Shown piece after piece: positions 1 through 8,679 of a stretch of 64,000 bases of DNA. Made by a program: the position numbers and the translations under genes. The stretch lies in the NCBI RefSeq assembly GCF_000513295.1, contig NC_023065.1, positions 2,712,501-2,776,500 on the forward strand, in the 5' to 3' direction. The notes beneath the pieces are model-generated. The model saw only the letters and a list, made by a program, of their open reading frames with translations, was not told the DNA's origin and ran no database searches. The stretch is from Magnetospirillum gryphiswaldense MSR-1 v2 (GTDB taxonomy: Bacteria > Pseudomonadota > Alphaproteobacteria > Rhodospirillales > Magnetospirillaceae). Numbering within the stretch: the stretch's first letter is position 1; each line of letters starts with the position of its first letter.

Positions 1-2
1 AC

Positions 3-365
3 GAGGAACTAGCCGAGGGAATCCGTTTCCCCGCCGGAACGGTGCATCTGCCATCGTGGTCGGATTCGGAATGGTGCAAGCAGTTCGTCGCCGAGCAGCT
101 GGTGACGGTCAAGAACCGGCGCGGCTTCTCCAAGCTGGAATGGCAAAAGCTGCGCGAGCGCAACGAGGCGCTGGATTGCCGGGTCTATGCCCGCGCAGCC
201 GCCTGGATCGTCGGTGCCGATCGCTGGTCAGAGGCTAAATGGCGGGATCTCGAGAAGCAGGTGGCGGCCACGGACTTTGCCTCTGCCAGTGACCCGGAGG
301 CCGGGCAGATCCGCCGGATCGCTCGCCGACCCCGGCGGATCATCAAATTCAGTGGACTGAACTGA
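3..365 (+). CDS. Phage terminase large subunit (GpA family), C-terminal part
   Basis: This reading frame is open at the left edge of the window, so only about 120 C-terminal residues are seen. The tail is basic and rich in Trp and Arg, as at the end of lambda GpA-type terminases. The assignment rests mainly on position: it lies directly before gpW, portal, protease/scaffold, decoration and capsid genes in lambda head order. The family packages DNA into the prohead as ATPase and nuclease. The catalytic domains lie outside the window, so intactness cannot be judged. It ends 2 bp before the gpW start. Confidence 0.75.
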   Translation, partial: EELAEGIRFPAGTVHLPSWSDSEWCKQFVAEQLVTVKNRRGFSKLEWQKLRERNEALDCRVYARAAAWIVGADRWSEAKWRDLEKQVAATDFASASDPEAGQIRRIARRPRRIIKFSGLN

Positions 366-367
366 TC

Positions 368-577
368 ATGACTCTCGACGAGATGAAGGCTGAGCGCGAG
401 CGGGTGCTGGCGCGGCGTAACTCGCTGGTGGCTCGCGTCACGGTTGGCGACCGCACTGTCCAGTACGACCTGACCCAGGCCAATCACGTCCTGGCCGATC
501 TCGACCGCCGCATCGCCGTGTTGGAAGGCAAGAAACCCCGCCGCCGCATTCTCGCCGTCGCCACCAAGGGATTGTAA
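368..577 (+). CDS. gpW-like head-tail joining protein
   Basis: The product is 69 residues, matching the roughly 68 residues of lambda gpW. It has an N-terminal charged helix (MTLDEMKAERERVLARR), a short central strand pair containing VTVGDRTVQYD, and a second helix ending in a basic tail (KKPRRR). gpW proteins sit at the portal vertex after DNA packaging and are needed for tail attachment. Spacing is tight on both sides (2 bp from the terminase, 2 bp to the portal), consistent with one late operon. Confidence 0.75.
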   Translation: MTLDEMKAERERVLARRNSLVARVTVGDRTVQYDLTQANHVLADLDRRIAVLEGKKPRRRILAVATKGL

Positions 578-579
578 CC

Positions 580-2010
580 ATGTTGTTGGGACTGCGCAGG
601 AGGATCGGCGCCCTGATCGGCGGCTTCGAGGCCGCCCAGGGCAGCCGCCGGCTCAAGGGCTTCCAGCCCAGCCGCGCCCATGTCAATACCCTGATCGCGG
701 CTGCCGGTTCCGACATCACGGCGCGAGCCCGTTATCTGGTGCGCAACAACGGCTACGCCCTCAACGCCGCCGAAAGCTGGACCGGCAACGCGGTGGGCAC
801 CGGCATCAAGCCGTCGTCGCTGATCGCCGACAAGGATCTGAAGACTCGGGTGCAGCAGCTCTGGCTGGCCTGGACCGACGAGTCCGACGCCGAGAACCTG
901 ACCGATTTCTACGGCCAGCAGCGCCGGGCCGCCCGCGAGGTGTTCATCGCCGGGGAAGTGTTCTTCCGCCTGCGCCCGCGTCGCCCGGAAGACGGCCTGA
1001 CTGTGCCGTTGCAGCTTCAGATGCTGCCGTCCGAGATGCTGCCCCTGACCCGAACCGAGGTTCTTCCCAACGGCAACGTGATCCGCCAGGGCATCGAGTT
1101 CGACCGCATCGGTCGGCGGGCGGCATATTGGTTTCTGCGGCGTCATCCCGGTGATCTCACCGATCCCGGCATGGTCGGCGAAATGGTGCGGGTGCCGGCC
1201 GCCGAAATCATCCACGTCATCGACCCGGTGGAATCCGGCCAGCTTCGTGGCGTCTCCCGGCTGGCCCCGGCAGTGGTGAAGCTGTTCCTGCTCGACCAGT
1301 ACGATGACGCAGAACTTGAGCGCAAGAAGATCGCGGCCATGTACGCGATGTTCGTCATCTCGCCGGCACCAACCGATATTATCGATGTGACCCCAGCCGA
1401 CGATGGTTCCGGCGACCGCATCGTCGAGGTCCAGCCCGGCCAGGTGGTGCCCTTGGAGCCGGGCGAGCAGATCCAGACCTCGGCCCCCGCCGATGTGGGC
1501 GGATCGTATGAGCCATTCGAGTATCGGACGCTGCTGCAGATCTCGGCCGCCACCGGCATCCCTTACGCCTATTTGTCCAACGACATGCTGAAGGCCAACT
1601 ACTCCAACTCGCGCATGGCGCTGCTGGAATTCCGCCGCCGGGTCGAGGCATGGCAGCACTCGGTGATGGTCCACCAGATGTGCAGGAAAGTGTGGCAGCG
1701 CTGGCTGGATGTGGCGGTGCTGTCCGGGGCGCTCGACATTCCCGGCTACGAGCGCAAACGCGCCAGCTTCATCGCCTGCTCCTGGCTGCCGCCGAAATGG
1801 GACTGGGTCGATCCGCTGAAGGACGCCAAGGCCGAGATCGAGCAGATCGGGGCGGGTCTGAAAAGCAGGACGCAAGCACTGGCCGAGCGTGGCTACGACG
1901 CCGAACAGGTCGATGCCGAGACTGCCACCGACCGGGAACGGGAACAGCGGTTGGGGCTGACCTTCGGTTCCGATCCGCCACCGCTCTTGTTGCCCCCACC
2001 GACATCGTAA
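580..2010 (+). CDS. Phage portal protein (lambda gpB family)
   Basis: The 476-residue product has the lambda-portal pattern. The N-terminal part carries ARYLVRNNGYALNAAESW, a hallmark of the family; a central wing region follows, and the C-terminal part carries the stretch around SNSRMALLEFRRRVEAWQ that precedes the conserved Trp-rich end. Portal proteins form the dodecameric ring through which DNA is packaged and the tail attaches. The length is normal and no frameshift is seen, although the prophage itself is defective further on. The S49 protease gene starts 9 bp downstream. Confidence 0.93.
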   Translation: MLLGLRRRIGALIGGFEAAQGSRRLKGFQPSRAHVNTLIAAAGSDITARARYLVRNNGYALNAAESWTGNAVGTGIKPSSLIADKDLKTRVQQLWLAWTDESDAENLTDFYGQQRRAAREVFIAGEVFFRLRPRRPEDGLTVPLQLQMLPSEMLPLTRTEVLPNGNVIRQGIEFDRIGRRAAYWFLRRHPGDLTDPGMVGEMVRVPAAEIIHVIDPVESGQLRGVSRLAPAVVKLFLLDQYDDAELERKKIAAMYAMFVISPAPTDIIDVTPADDGSGDRIVEVQPGQVVPLEPGEQIQTSAPADVGGSYEPFEYRTLLQISAATGIPYAYLSNDMLKANYSNSRMALLEFRRRVEAWQHSVMVHQMCRKVWQRWLDVAVLSGALDIPGYERKRASFIACSWLPPKWDWVDPLKDAKAEIEQIGAGLKSRTQALAERGYDAEQVDAETATDREREQRLGLTFGSDPPPLLLPPPTS

Positions 2011-2018
2011 GGACGGAC

Positions 2019-3251
2019 ATGCACGATTTGCCCCATCTCGCGGCTCGTCTGTACGGGACGCCGCTGCTGGTCGCCCGCAGTAAGCTGGATGTGATCCTGG
2101 GTGCTCTCGGCCCCCGGCTGGCTGGGCAGTCCATCTCCTTCGACGGTGATACGGCTCCATCCGCCGATGTGGCGGTGACGCCCGACGGCATCGCCATCGT
2201 GCCGGTGGTGGGAACCCTGGTGGCCCGCTCCGGCTATCTCGGCGCCGCCAGCGGCTTGACCGGTTATGGCGACATCGCCGATGCCATCGAGGCGGCAGCC
2301 ACCGATCCCGGCGTTCGCGCCATTCTGCTGGACGTGGACTCCTCCGGTGGCGAGGTGGGCGGGTTGTTCGATCTGGTCGACCACATCCAGGCCATCCGCA
2401 GCCAGTGCGGCAAGCCCATCTGGGCGGTAGCCGATGAGGCGGCCCTATCGGCGGCCTATGCCATCGCCTGCACCGCCGACCGAATCTACGTCACCCAGAC
2501 CGGCGAGGTCGGGTCCATCGGCGTAGTGGCGGTTCACCGTGATGAATCCGGGGCCGACACCCAGGCTGGGCTGGCCTGGACCTTCATCCATGCCGGAGTC
2601 TGCAAGGTGGACGGCAATCCCCACCAGCCGCTGTCCGACTCTGCCCGCACAGCCCTCAAGGCCGATGTCGATGCCCTCTACGGGAAGTTCACCACCCTGG
2701 TGGCCGAGCGCCGCCGCCTATACCCCGACGCCGTGCGGGCCACCGAGGCTCAGGTCTATCGTGGCGATCAGGCGGTGGCCGTGGGACTTGCCGACAAGGT
2801 CGGCACGCTCCGCGTCGCCCTGGCCGATCTCGGAGCCGTGCTGGCTCGCCCCTCCATCCGCTCCCCCATCCTGTCCAGACCCAAGGAGACCACCATGTCC
2901 GAGCAAATAGGGGACATCCCCGTCATCGAACCCGAGCGCCCCGCTCCAGGAGCCATTGTTCCGGTGCCCGGCGAAGTAACCGCCCAGGTGGAACAGCGTC
3001 TGCGCGCCGAATATTCCGAGATCAGCGCCATCGCCGCCCAGGCCGCCCGACTGGGAGTCACCATCGATCCCGCCGAGGCCATGGCCAAGGGCATCCGTCC
3101 CGAGGCGTTACGGCGCACCGTGCTGGAGCAACTGGCCGAGCGCTCCGAGGCCACAGATGTGGTCGCCGCCGCTCCGGCGGGTGCGGTCCCGAAAACTGAA
3201 ACCGAAAGCCCCATCGTCCGGCGTGCCCGCGAAGCCGCCGCTCGCAAGTAA
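2019..3251 (+). CDS. S49 (SppA/ClpP-like) capsid protease with C-terminal scaffold
   Basis: This is a 410-residue counterpart of lambda gpC. Residues from about 60 to 270 form a signal-peptide-peptidase A fold: the VDSSGGEVGGLFDLVD strand-turn and the ADEAALSAAYAIACTADRIYV stretch hold the region where S49 enzymes place the nucleophilic Ser. It probably cleaves scaffold and portal during prohead maturation. The last 118 residues (from Met at 2895) are acidic and helical, like a scaffold. The start at 2019 was chosen because it follows the portal stop by 9 bp with a purine-rich ribosome site; the frame is open further upstream only as a shadow of the portal gene. Confidence 0.9.
   Translation: MHDLPHLAARLYGTPLLVARSKLDVILGALGPRLAGQSISFDGDTAPSADVAVTPDGIAIVPVVGTLVARSGYLGAASGLTGYGDIADAIEAAATDPGVRAILLDVDSSGGEVGGLFDLVDHIQAIRSQCGKPIWAVADEAALSAAYAIACTADRIYVTQTGEVGSIGVVAVHRDESGADTQAGLAWTFIHAGVCKVDGNPHQPLSDSARTALKADVDALYGKFTTLVAERRRLYPDAVRATEAQVYRGDQAVAVGLADKVGTLRVALADLGAVLARPSIRSPILSRPKETTMSEQIGDIPVIEPERPAPGAIVPVPGEVTAQVEQRLRAEYSEISAIAAQAARLGVTIDPAEAMAKGIRPEALRRTVLEQLAERSEATDVVAAAPAGAVPKTETESPIVRRAREAAARK
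2895..3251 (+). CDS. Nested in-frame scaffold protein (Nu3-like)
   Basis: Inside the protease gene and in the same frame, an ATG at 2895 is preceded by AAGGAGACCACC, an excellent Shine-Dalgarno with a 6-7 nt gap. Translation from it would give a 118-residue acidic helical protein, the C-terminal part of the protease. Lambda makes its scaffold Nu3 in exactly this way from within gene C. The nested start is seen directly in the sequence; expression is inferred from the lambda precedent. Confidence 0.6.
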   Translation: MSEQIGDIPVIEPERPAPGAIVPVPGEVTAQVEQRLRAEYSEISAIAAQAARLGVTIDPAEAMAKGIRPEALRRTVLEQLAERSEATDVVAAAPAGAVPKTETESPIVRRAREAAARK

Positions 3252-3262
3252 GGAACAGCCCC

Positions 3263-3652
3263 ATGCCCGTTCTGACCGCTTCGCCCACCCTGGGCGACCT
3301 GCTGAAGTTCGAACTGAACGCCAGCTACACCCGCGAGACCGTTACCCTGAAGGCGGGGACCAGTTATCCCCTGGGTTCCGTGCTGGGCCGCATCACCGCC
3401 AACGGCGAATACCGCCTGTCGCCCGCCGCCGAGGTGGTCGGTGACCAAGGGGCGGAAACCGCCATCGCCGTGCTGTTGGAAGCGGTGGACGCCACCGATG
3501 GCGTGGCCACCGGCCTGATCGCCGCCCGTGGCCCGGTCATCCTGGCCGATGGCGCTCTGATTTTCGAAGCCTCGGTCGACCAGCCCGCCGAACGGGCCGC
3601 CAAAATTGTCCAGCTTGCCACTGTGGGTCTGGTTGCCCGCGCCACCGTCTGA
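3263..3652 (+). CDS. Head decoration protein (lambda gpD family)
   Basis: The 129-residue product has the gpD family pattern: an N-terminal arm, then a beta barrel with G-rich turns (PLGSVLGRIT, and a long LLEAVDATDGVATGLIAARGPV stretch in which the new subunit covers the capsid). Such proteins bind as trimers on the expanded head and stabilise it against packaging pressure. It stands between protease/scaffold and major capsid genes, as in lambda. A GGAACAG ribosome site lies just before the ATG. Confidence 0.85.
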   Translation: MPVLTASPTLGDLLKFELNASYTRETVTLKAGTSYPLGSVLGRITANGEYRLSPAAEVVGDQGAETAIAVLLEAVDATDGVATGLIAARGPVILADGALIFEASVDQPAERAAKIVQLATVGLVARATV

Positions 3653-3666
3653 TCGGAGCCTTTCCC

Positions 3667-4689
3667 ATGAACGCCATCATCAACCCCTTCGACGCGGGCG
3701 GCTATTCGCTCGCCGAGATGACCCAGGCCATCAACATCCTGCCCAACCTCTACACCCGGCTCGGCCAGATGGGGCTGTTCCGCTTCGAGGGCGTCACCCA
3801 GCGCAGCGTCATCATCGAGCAGGCCGAGGGCGTCCTCAACCTGCTGCCCACCGTTCCCCTGGGCGGGCCGGCCACCGTCGCGAACCGCGACGCCCGGAGC
3901 ATGCGCTCCTTCACCGTGCCGTGGATTCCCCATGACGATTCGATCACGCCCCAGGACGTCCAGGGCGTGCGCGGTTTCGGTGTCGCCGATGCCGCCGATC
4001 CCCTGGCCACGGTGATGGAGCGAAAGCTGACCCGCATGCGCTCCAAGCATGCCCAGACGCGGGAGTTCATGGAGGTCAATGCGCTCCGCGGCATCATCCG
4101 CGACGGCTCCGGGGCCACCCTCTACGACTACTTCTCTGAGTTCGCCCTGAGCCGCCAGCAGGTGGATTTCACCCTCGGCACCGCCACCACCAATGTCCAG
4201 GCCAAGATCCGCGATGTCCTGCGCAAGGTGGAGGTCGAGTTGAAGGGGGAGACCATGACCAGCGTGCTGGCCCTGGTGTCCCCGGAGTTCTTCGACAAGC
4301 TGATCGGCCATGCCAAGGTCGAGCAGGCCTACCAGTATTTCTCCTCCACCGGCGCCCAGCCGCTGCGTGAAGACGTGCGTCGCCGTTTCCCCTTCGCCGG
4401 CATGGTGTTCGAGGAATACAGCGCCACCGTCACCCTTTCCACCGGCCAGACCGAAACCCTGATCCCGGCGGGCGAGGGTATCGCCTTCCCGCTCGGCACC
4501 ATGGACACCTTCGTCACCTATGGCGCTCCCGCCAATTTGATCGAAACCGTCAACACCCTGGGCGTGCCCATGTATGCCCGCCAGTTGGCCCGTCAGGACG
4601 GCAGCGCCATCGACGTCAAGACCGAGGCGTCCATCCTGCCGGTCAACAAGCGGCCCCGGCTGGCGGTGCGGTTGTTCTCGGGCAACTGA
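3667..4689 (+). CDS. Major capsid protein (lambda gpE family)
   Basis: The 340-residue product is essentially the same length as lambda gpE (341). It begins with the N-terminal arm MNAIINPFDAGGYSLAEMTQ and has family stretches such as RSFTVPWIPHDDSITP, QTREFMEVNALRGIIRDG and, near the end, LIETVNTLGVPMYAR. It forms the HK97-fold shell. The gene is complete and in normal order, 14 bp after the decoration gene and 2 bp before the joining protein. Confidence 0.92.
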   Translation: MNAIINPFDAGGYSLAEMTQAINILPNLYTRLGQMGLFRFEGVTQRSVIIEQAEGVLNLLPTVPLGGPATVANRDARSMRSFTVPWIPHDDSITPQDVQGVRGFGVADAADPLATVMERKLTRMRSKHAQTREFMEVNALRGIIRDGSGATLYDYFSEFALSRQQVDFTLGTATTNVQAKIRDVLRKVEVELKGETMTSVLALVSPEFFDKLIGHAKVEQAYQYFSSTGAQPLREDVRRRFPFAGMVFEEYSATVTLSTGQTETLIPAGEGIAFPLGTMDTFVTYGAPANLIETVNTLGVPMYARQLARQDGSAIDVKTEASILPVNKRPRLAVRLFSGN

Positions 4690-4691
4690 GC

Positions 4692-4988
4692 ATGACCGCC
4701 TTCACCGACGCCATCGACGACCTGTTCGCCGATCCGAACATGGCCGTTGCCGTGACCTACCAGGGTAGCCCCGTGCGTGCCCTGGTGCGGCGGCCCGACC
4801 GCGATGTCGAGTTCTCGGACATCACCGTGCACACCAGTTCGGCTTTGTTCGAGATTCGGCGGCGGGACATCCCGGCACCCCAGGCGGGGGACATCATCCA
4901 CCATGACGGCGACAGCTTCGTCGTCCAGGGCGAACCCCGCCTGGATGGTGAGCGGCTGATCTGGAATATCGACACGAGACCGGCATGA
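4692..4988 (+). CDS. Head-tail joining protein (gpFII-like)
   Basis: This 98-residue small beta protein follows the capsid gene directly. The layout (an N-terminal helix with DAIDDLFADPNMAV, then strands ending in GDIIHHDGDSFVVQGEPRLDGERLIWNID) resembles Phage_attach/gpFII proteins, which sit between connector and tail. Its stop overlaps the next start by 4 bp, indicating translational coupling. Identification relies on position plus this weak pattern. Confidence 0.65.
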   Translation: MTAFTDAIDDLFADPNMAVAVTYQGSPVRALVRRPDRDVEFSDITVHTSSALFEIRRRDIPAPQAGDIIHHDGDSFVVQGEPRLDGERLIWNIDTRPA

Positions 4989-5617
4989 AACTGGCGGCGG
5001 CTATTTCCGGCGATCTGCGCAAGATCATGGCCGAGGAGGTCAGGGCTGCCGAGGACGCCGTCACCGCCGCCATGCGCCAAGCCGCCGACGGATTAAAGGC
5101 CGATCTTCGCCGCCAGGTCACTGAAGCAGGCATGGGCCAACGCCTCGCCAATACCTGGCGGGCCGAACTGTATCCCAAGGGCAAAAAGAGCATCAAACCG
5201 GCGGGCTTCGTCTTCACCAGGGCTCCCACCATCATCCGGGCTTTTGACCAGGGCGCCGTGATCAAATCCAAGCACGGCTTCTGGTTGGCGATCCCCACAC
5301 CCGCCGCCGGGACCGGCGCCCGAGGCAAGCGCATAACGCCGGGCCTGTGGGAACAGATGCACGGGGGGCGGCTCCGCTTCATCTACCGCCGCGGCGCGCC
5401 GTCGCTGCTGGTGGCCGAGAACATGCGGGCCCGCACCGGCAAGCGGGGCGGCTTCGCCAAGGGCAGCGCCTCGGCGCTCCGCACCGGGCGCGGGATGACC
5501 AGTGTGGTGATGTTCATCCTGGTGCCGCAAGTGAGCTTGAAGAAGCGCCTCGACGTGGACGGCGTCGCCGAGCGGTGGGCTTCGGCGCTGCCGGAGCTGA
5601 TCGTTTGTAATTGGTAG
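4985..5617 (+). CDS. DUF6441-type phage protein (tail completion region)
   Basis: The 210-residue basic protein resembles the DUF6441 phage family found between head-joining and tail-terminator genes. Recognisable parts are the amphipathic N-terminal helix, RANTWRAELYPK-like segments, and GLWEQMHGGRLRFIYRRGAPSLLVAE. It probably plays the minor-tail or tail-completion role of gpZ-like proteins. It overlaps the previous gene by 4 bp. The frame ends just before the inserted regulatory-gene cassette, and its final residues (VCNW) may have been altered by that insertion; this could not be tested without relatives. Confidence 0.6.
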   Translation: MKLAAAISGDLRKIMAEEVRAAEDAVTAAMRQAADGLKADLRRQVTEAGMGQRLANTWRAELYPKGKKSIKPAGFVFTRAPTIIRAFDQGAVIKSKHGFWLAIPTPAAGTGARGKRITPGLWEQMHGGRLRFIYRRGAPSLLVAENMRARTGKRGGFAKGSASALRTGRGMTSVVMFILVPQVSLKKRLDVDGVAERWASALPELIVCNW

Positions 5618-5655
5618 CGTGTTCATCTGGCAGAACGTTCACTTGGAGTTTGATT

Positions 5656-5673
5656 GCGGCGCCCTTGCGCCGC
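5656..5673. repeat. GC-rich hairpin before the inserted GGDEF-EAL gene
   Basis: Two 7-base arms (GCGGCGC and GCGCCGC) are separated by CCTT. There is no T-tract, so it is not a classical terminator. It lies between the phage gene stop (5617) and the promoter of the inserted gene and might partly insulate them. Confidence 0.4.
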
Positions 5674-5692
5674 ACCGCAGCATACCTATCGT

Positions 5693-5721
5693 TTGACGTA
5701 CAGGAATCCTGAAATTATAAC
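5693..5721 (+). promoter_or_regulatory. Sigma70-like promoter of the GGDEF-EAL gene
   Basis: TTGACG (5693-5698) and TATAAC (5716-5721) are separated by exactly 17 bases, a near-consensus housekeeping promoter about 70 bp before the ATG at 5791. An AT-rich discriminator follows. Such a promoter inside a phage late operon is what allows a moron gene to be expressed from a silent prophage. Confidence 0.65.
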
Positions 5722-5790
5722 CAAATCATATATCCTTTCGGATAAGCTGCCTTTGGGGGAGACGGCTTATTCTCCGCATGTGGAGACACG

Positions 5791-8652
5791 ATGCTCTCGG
5801 CTACTCTCAACCCCCGTCGATCCATACGAGCTCATTTGGCAATTCTGATCGCAGCCTTTCTTTTGCCTGCAGTCATTGGAATTAGCTATTTTGTCGGGTC
5901 ACGATCTGTGTCGCAGATGCAGGCAGACAAGGGAATGCTGCTCTCGGAAGCAGCTATCCAGTTGGCGGCTCACATGGACACCGGCCTGTACGAGCGTTGG
6001 CGTGAAATCCAAGTTTTCGCTGGAATGGCAGAGATCGTCGATCCAAAAGCCCCCCTGGCTCGGAAAAAGCAGCTACTCGAAACATTGAAGAATAGCTACC
6101 CGAACTATGCATGGATTGGATTCACGGATACGGAAGGAAATATTCTGGCCGGAACCGGAGGGATGCTCGAGGGAAAGAGCGTTGCTCAGAGAAGCTGGTT
6201 CCAAGAAGGGAAGAAAGGTCCATTTCTCGGTGATGTGCATGACGCATTTTTACTCGCAAAGCTAATCCCTCGAGACCCAAAAGACCCTCTTCCGCTGCGA
6301 CTTCTAGACGTTTCTGCCCCTTTAATTTCTGCTGATGGCGTTTTTCTCGGAGTTCTCTGTGGGCATCTGAGCTGGGATTGGTCCAGAGAAATCAAAGCGC
6401 AAAGTCTAGCCCCTTTGCAGCAGCGGAACCTGACCGGCGTACATATCCTGAACCATGAGGGAAAGACCGTTCTTGGCACCGGTGATGTTGCATCCTGGCC
6501 TGATGTCTCAAATGTTCCCAGTGTGGCTTCAGCAAAGCAAGGTATGCACGGATGGACGATAGAGAATTGGCCTGACGGTAAGAGTTATTTGACAGGATAT
6601 GCCCGTGCCAAAGGGACCATGGGATCACCTGGCCTAGGCTGGATTATCCTCATCCATCAACCAGTAGACGAGGCATTTGCTGATGCGGTTTTGTTTCGCA
6701 ATCAAGTGATGATTGTTGGCTTTCTGGTTGCTGTTGGCGCTGCGGCGTGGCTATGGCTAGCGCTTGGGCGCACAATACGTCCGTTGACGCGAATTGCTGA
6801 AATTGCTGACCGAATTCAAAAGGGGGAGGCAGTTGCTCAAATTCCTATAATAGATGGGAGGAGCGAAGCCCATATTCTTTCCGTATCACTGAACAGGCTG
6901 GTATCTACCCTGGCTGACCGGAACGCTGATTTAGCGGCGGCCAACACGGCACTTGAGGACGATATTCGACGGCGGGAGGCCTTGGAACAGGAGCTTCGCC
7001 TCGCCGCAACCTATTATGAAGCCAGTGCCGAGGGCATTGTCGTCACCGTGGCAGATGGAACAATCGCATCAGTCAATGATGCCTTTTGCCGGATTACAGG
7101 GTACCAGCGCCATGAAGTCCTTGGGAAGACAACCTCATTGCTCAAATCCGGGGTTCAAGACGATGAATTCTATGCGGATATGTGGCAGCTTTTGCGGGAT
7201 ACAGGGCACTGGGAAGGTGAAATCTGGAACCGACGGAAGGATGGTAGGACATTTCCAGAATATCTGACCATAAATGCGGTTCGACGTGATGGAGAAATCA
7301 CCCACTATGTTGCTCAGTTTTCCGATCTAAGTGACAGGAAAGCAGCAGAAGAAAAAATAGTTCAGCTTTCAACGCATGACACTCTCACCGGCTTACCTAA
7401 GCGCATTGTCGCCATGGAGCGGCTTTCAGGCTTGATCAGCGAGGCTCGCCGCGATGGACGGCTTGTGGCCCTGATCTACGTTAATCTGGATGGGCTGAAC
7501 CGTGTCAATGATGCTCTCGGGCACCATGGCGGTGACAGGGTTCTCGTAGAAACTGCACAGCGTCTTCGCCAATTGCTGCAGCCAGCTGATGCGCTCGCCC
7601 GGCTTGGAGGGGATGAGTTTCTTATTATCAGCAGCCGATTTATGGTCATGGCTGAGGCCGAGGCCCTTGCTCGCCAGATTCTTGACGCATGCTCTCAAGC
7701 GTTTTTTGTCGATGAAAAAGACACATACCTTACAGCCCGAATTGGTATTGCATTTTATCCCCGCGATGGCGAAGATCCTCTGGAGTTGATCCGGAACTCT
7801 CACGCTGCATCGGTTCGTGCCAAGGAGCAGGGTGGCAATATCTACCGGATTTTTACGCGGGACATGGACGATGAGGCTGTTGCCCGTCATGCTCTCGACG
7901 CCGAACTACGTCAGGCAATGAACAGCGATGATCAGTTCAAGGTTTTCTACCAGCCTCTGGTTAACGCCCAGTCGGGCAGAATTATTGGGGCAGAGGCCCT
8001 GGTTCGGTGGTTTAACCCAACCAGAGGCTTAGTCCCTCCTGACAGGTTCATTCCGCTCGCAGAAAGTAACGGGCTGATTGTGCCCATGGGCCGAAAAATT
8101 CTCGCTACCGCTTGCGCCGATGGAGCTCGATTTAGAAAGCATATCGGCAGTAATTTCTTTATGGCTGTCAACGTGGCGGCCGCGCAATGTGCTGATCCAG
8201 GCTTCCTAGAAACAGTTAGTAAATGCCTGTCCGATGCGAAGCTTCCTCCTCATTGCCTTGAGGTCGAGATAACCGAGCGGACCGTTGTTGGCAACAACCC
8301 AACAATAACTGCGTTTATGACTGCCTTACGAGAGGCGGAATCAAAGCTATCGATTGATGACTTTGGAACAGGATATTCTGCGCTTAGTTATCTTAGGCAG
8401 TATCCTTTTACAACTTTGAAAATCGACAGGTCATTTGTGATGGGGATTGGGGATGTTGAGCAGGATGATGCTCTCGTTCTAGCCATAATTCACATGGCCC
8501 ATGCTCTTGGTCTTGAGGTTATCGCTGAAGGTGTTGAAACAACCGAGCAGCAGGAATTTCTGCGTGATGCGGGCTGTGAGACCCTTCAAGGCTACCTACT
8601 TGGGAAACCAATGCCTGCCGATGAGTTCATGGCCTTAGTTCAGAAGGCTTAA
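5791..8652 (+). CDS. Membrane sensor: Cache-HAMP-PAS-GGDEF-EAL
   Basis: The 953-residue bifunctional cyclic-di-GMP protein has a membrane helix at about 15-37, a periplasmic Cache-like sensor at about 40-295, a second helix at about 305-325, HAMP to about 378, PAS at about 400-515, GGDEF at about 525-685 and EAL at about 695-945. The cyclase motif RLGGDEF is intact (GGDEF at residues 606-610). The EAL motif (735-737) and the DDFGTGYS loop (from 856) are intact, so both synthesis and hydrolysis are possible. It sits between two prophage structural genes, uses visibly more A/T-rich codons than they do, and has its own promoter, so it looks like horizontally acquired cargo. Confidence 0.92.
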   Translation: MLSATLNPRRSIRAHLAILIAAFLLPAVIGISYFVGSRSVSQMQADKGMLLSEAAIQLAAHMDTGLYERWREIQVFAGMAEIVDPKAPLARKKQLLETLKNSYPNYAWIGFTDTEGNILAGTGGMLEGKSVAQRSWFQEGKKGPFLGDVHDAFLLAKLIPRDPKDPLPLRLLDVSAPLISADGVFLGVLCGHLSWDWSREIKAQSLAPLQQRNLTGVHILNHEGKTVLGTGDVASWPDVSNVPSVASAKQGMHGWTIENWPDGKSYLTGYARAKGTMGSPGLGWIILIHQPVDEAFADAVLFRNQVMIVGFLVAVGAAAWLWLALGRTIRPLTRIAEIADRIQKGEAVAQIPIIDGRSEAHILSVSLNRLVSTLADRNADLAAANTALEDDIRRREALEQELRLAATYYEASAEGIVVTVADGTIASVNDAFCRITGYQRHEVLGKTTSLLKSGVQDDEFYADMWQLLRDTGHWEGEIWNRRKDGRTFPEYLTINAVRRDGEITHYVAQFSDLSDRKAAEEKIVQLSTHDTLTGLPKRIVAMERLSGLISEARRDGRLVALIYVNLDGLNRVNDALGHHGGDRVLVETAQRLRQLLQPADALARLGGDEFLIISSRFMVMAEAEALARQILDACSQAFFVDEKDTYLTARIGIAFYPRDGEDPLELIRNSHAASVRAKEQGGNIYRIFTRDMDDEAVARHALDAELRQAMNSDDQFKVFYQPLVNAQSGRIIGAEALVRWFNPTRGLVPPDRFIPLAESNGLIVPMGRKILATACADGARFRKHIGSNFFMAVNVAAAQCADPGFLETVSKCLSDAKLPPHCLEVEITERTVVGNNPTITAFMTALREAESKLSIDDFGTGYSALSYLRQYPFTTLKIDRSFVMGIGDVEQDDALVLAIIHMAHALGLEVIAEGVETTEQQEFLRDAGCETLQGYLLGKPMPADEFMALVQKA

Positions 8653-8679
8653 GCCCAGAGTTTTTGGCAGGATTTTGTG

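Noticed and set aside
484-2160. Long minus-strand frame opposite the portal gene
   Set aside because: Composition is that of a complement of a GC-rich coding gene; no family pattern.
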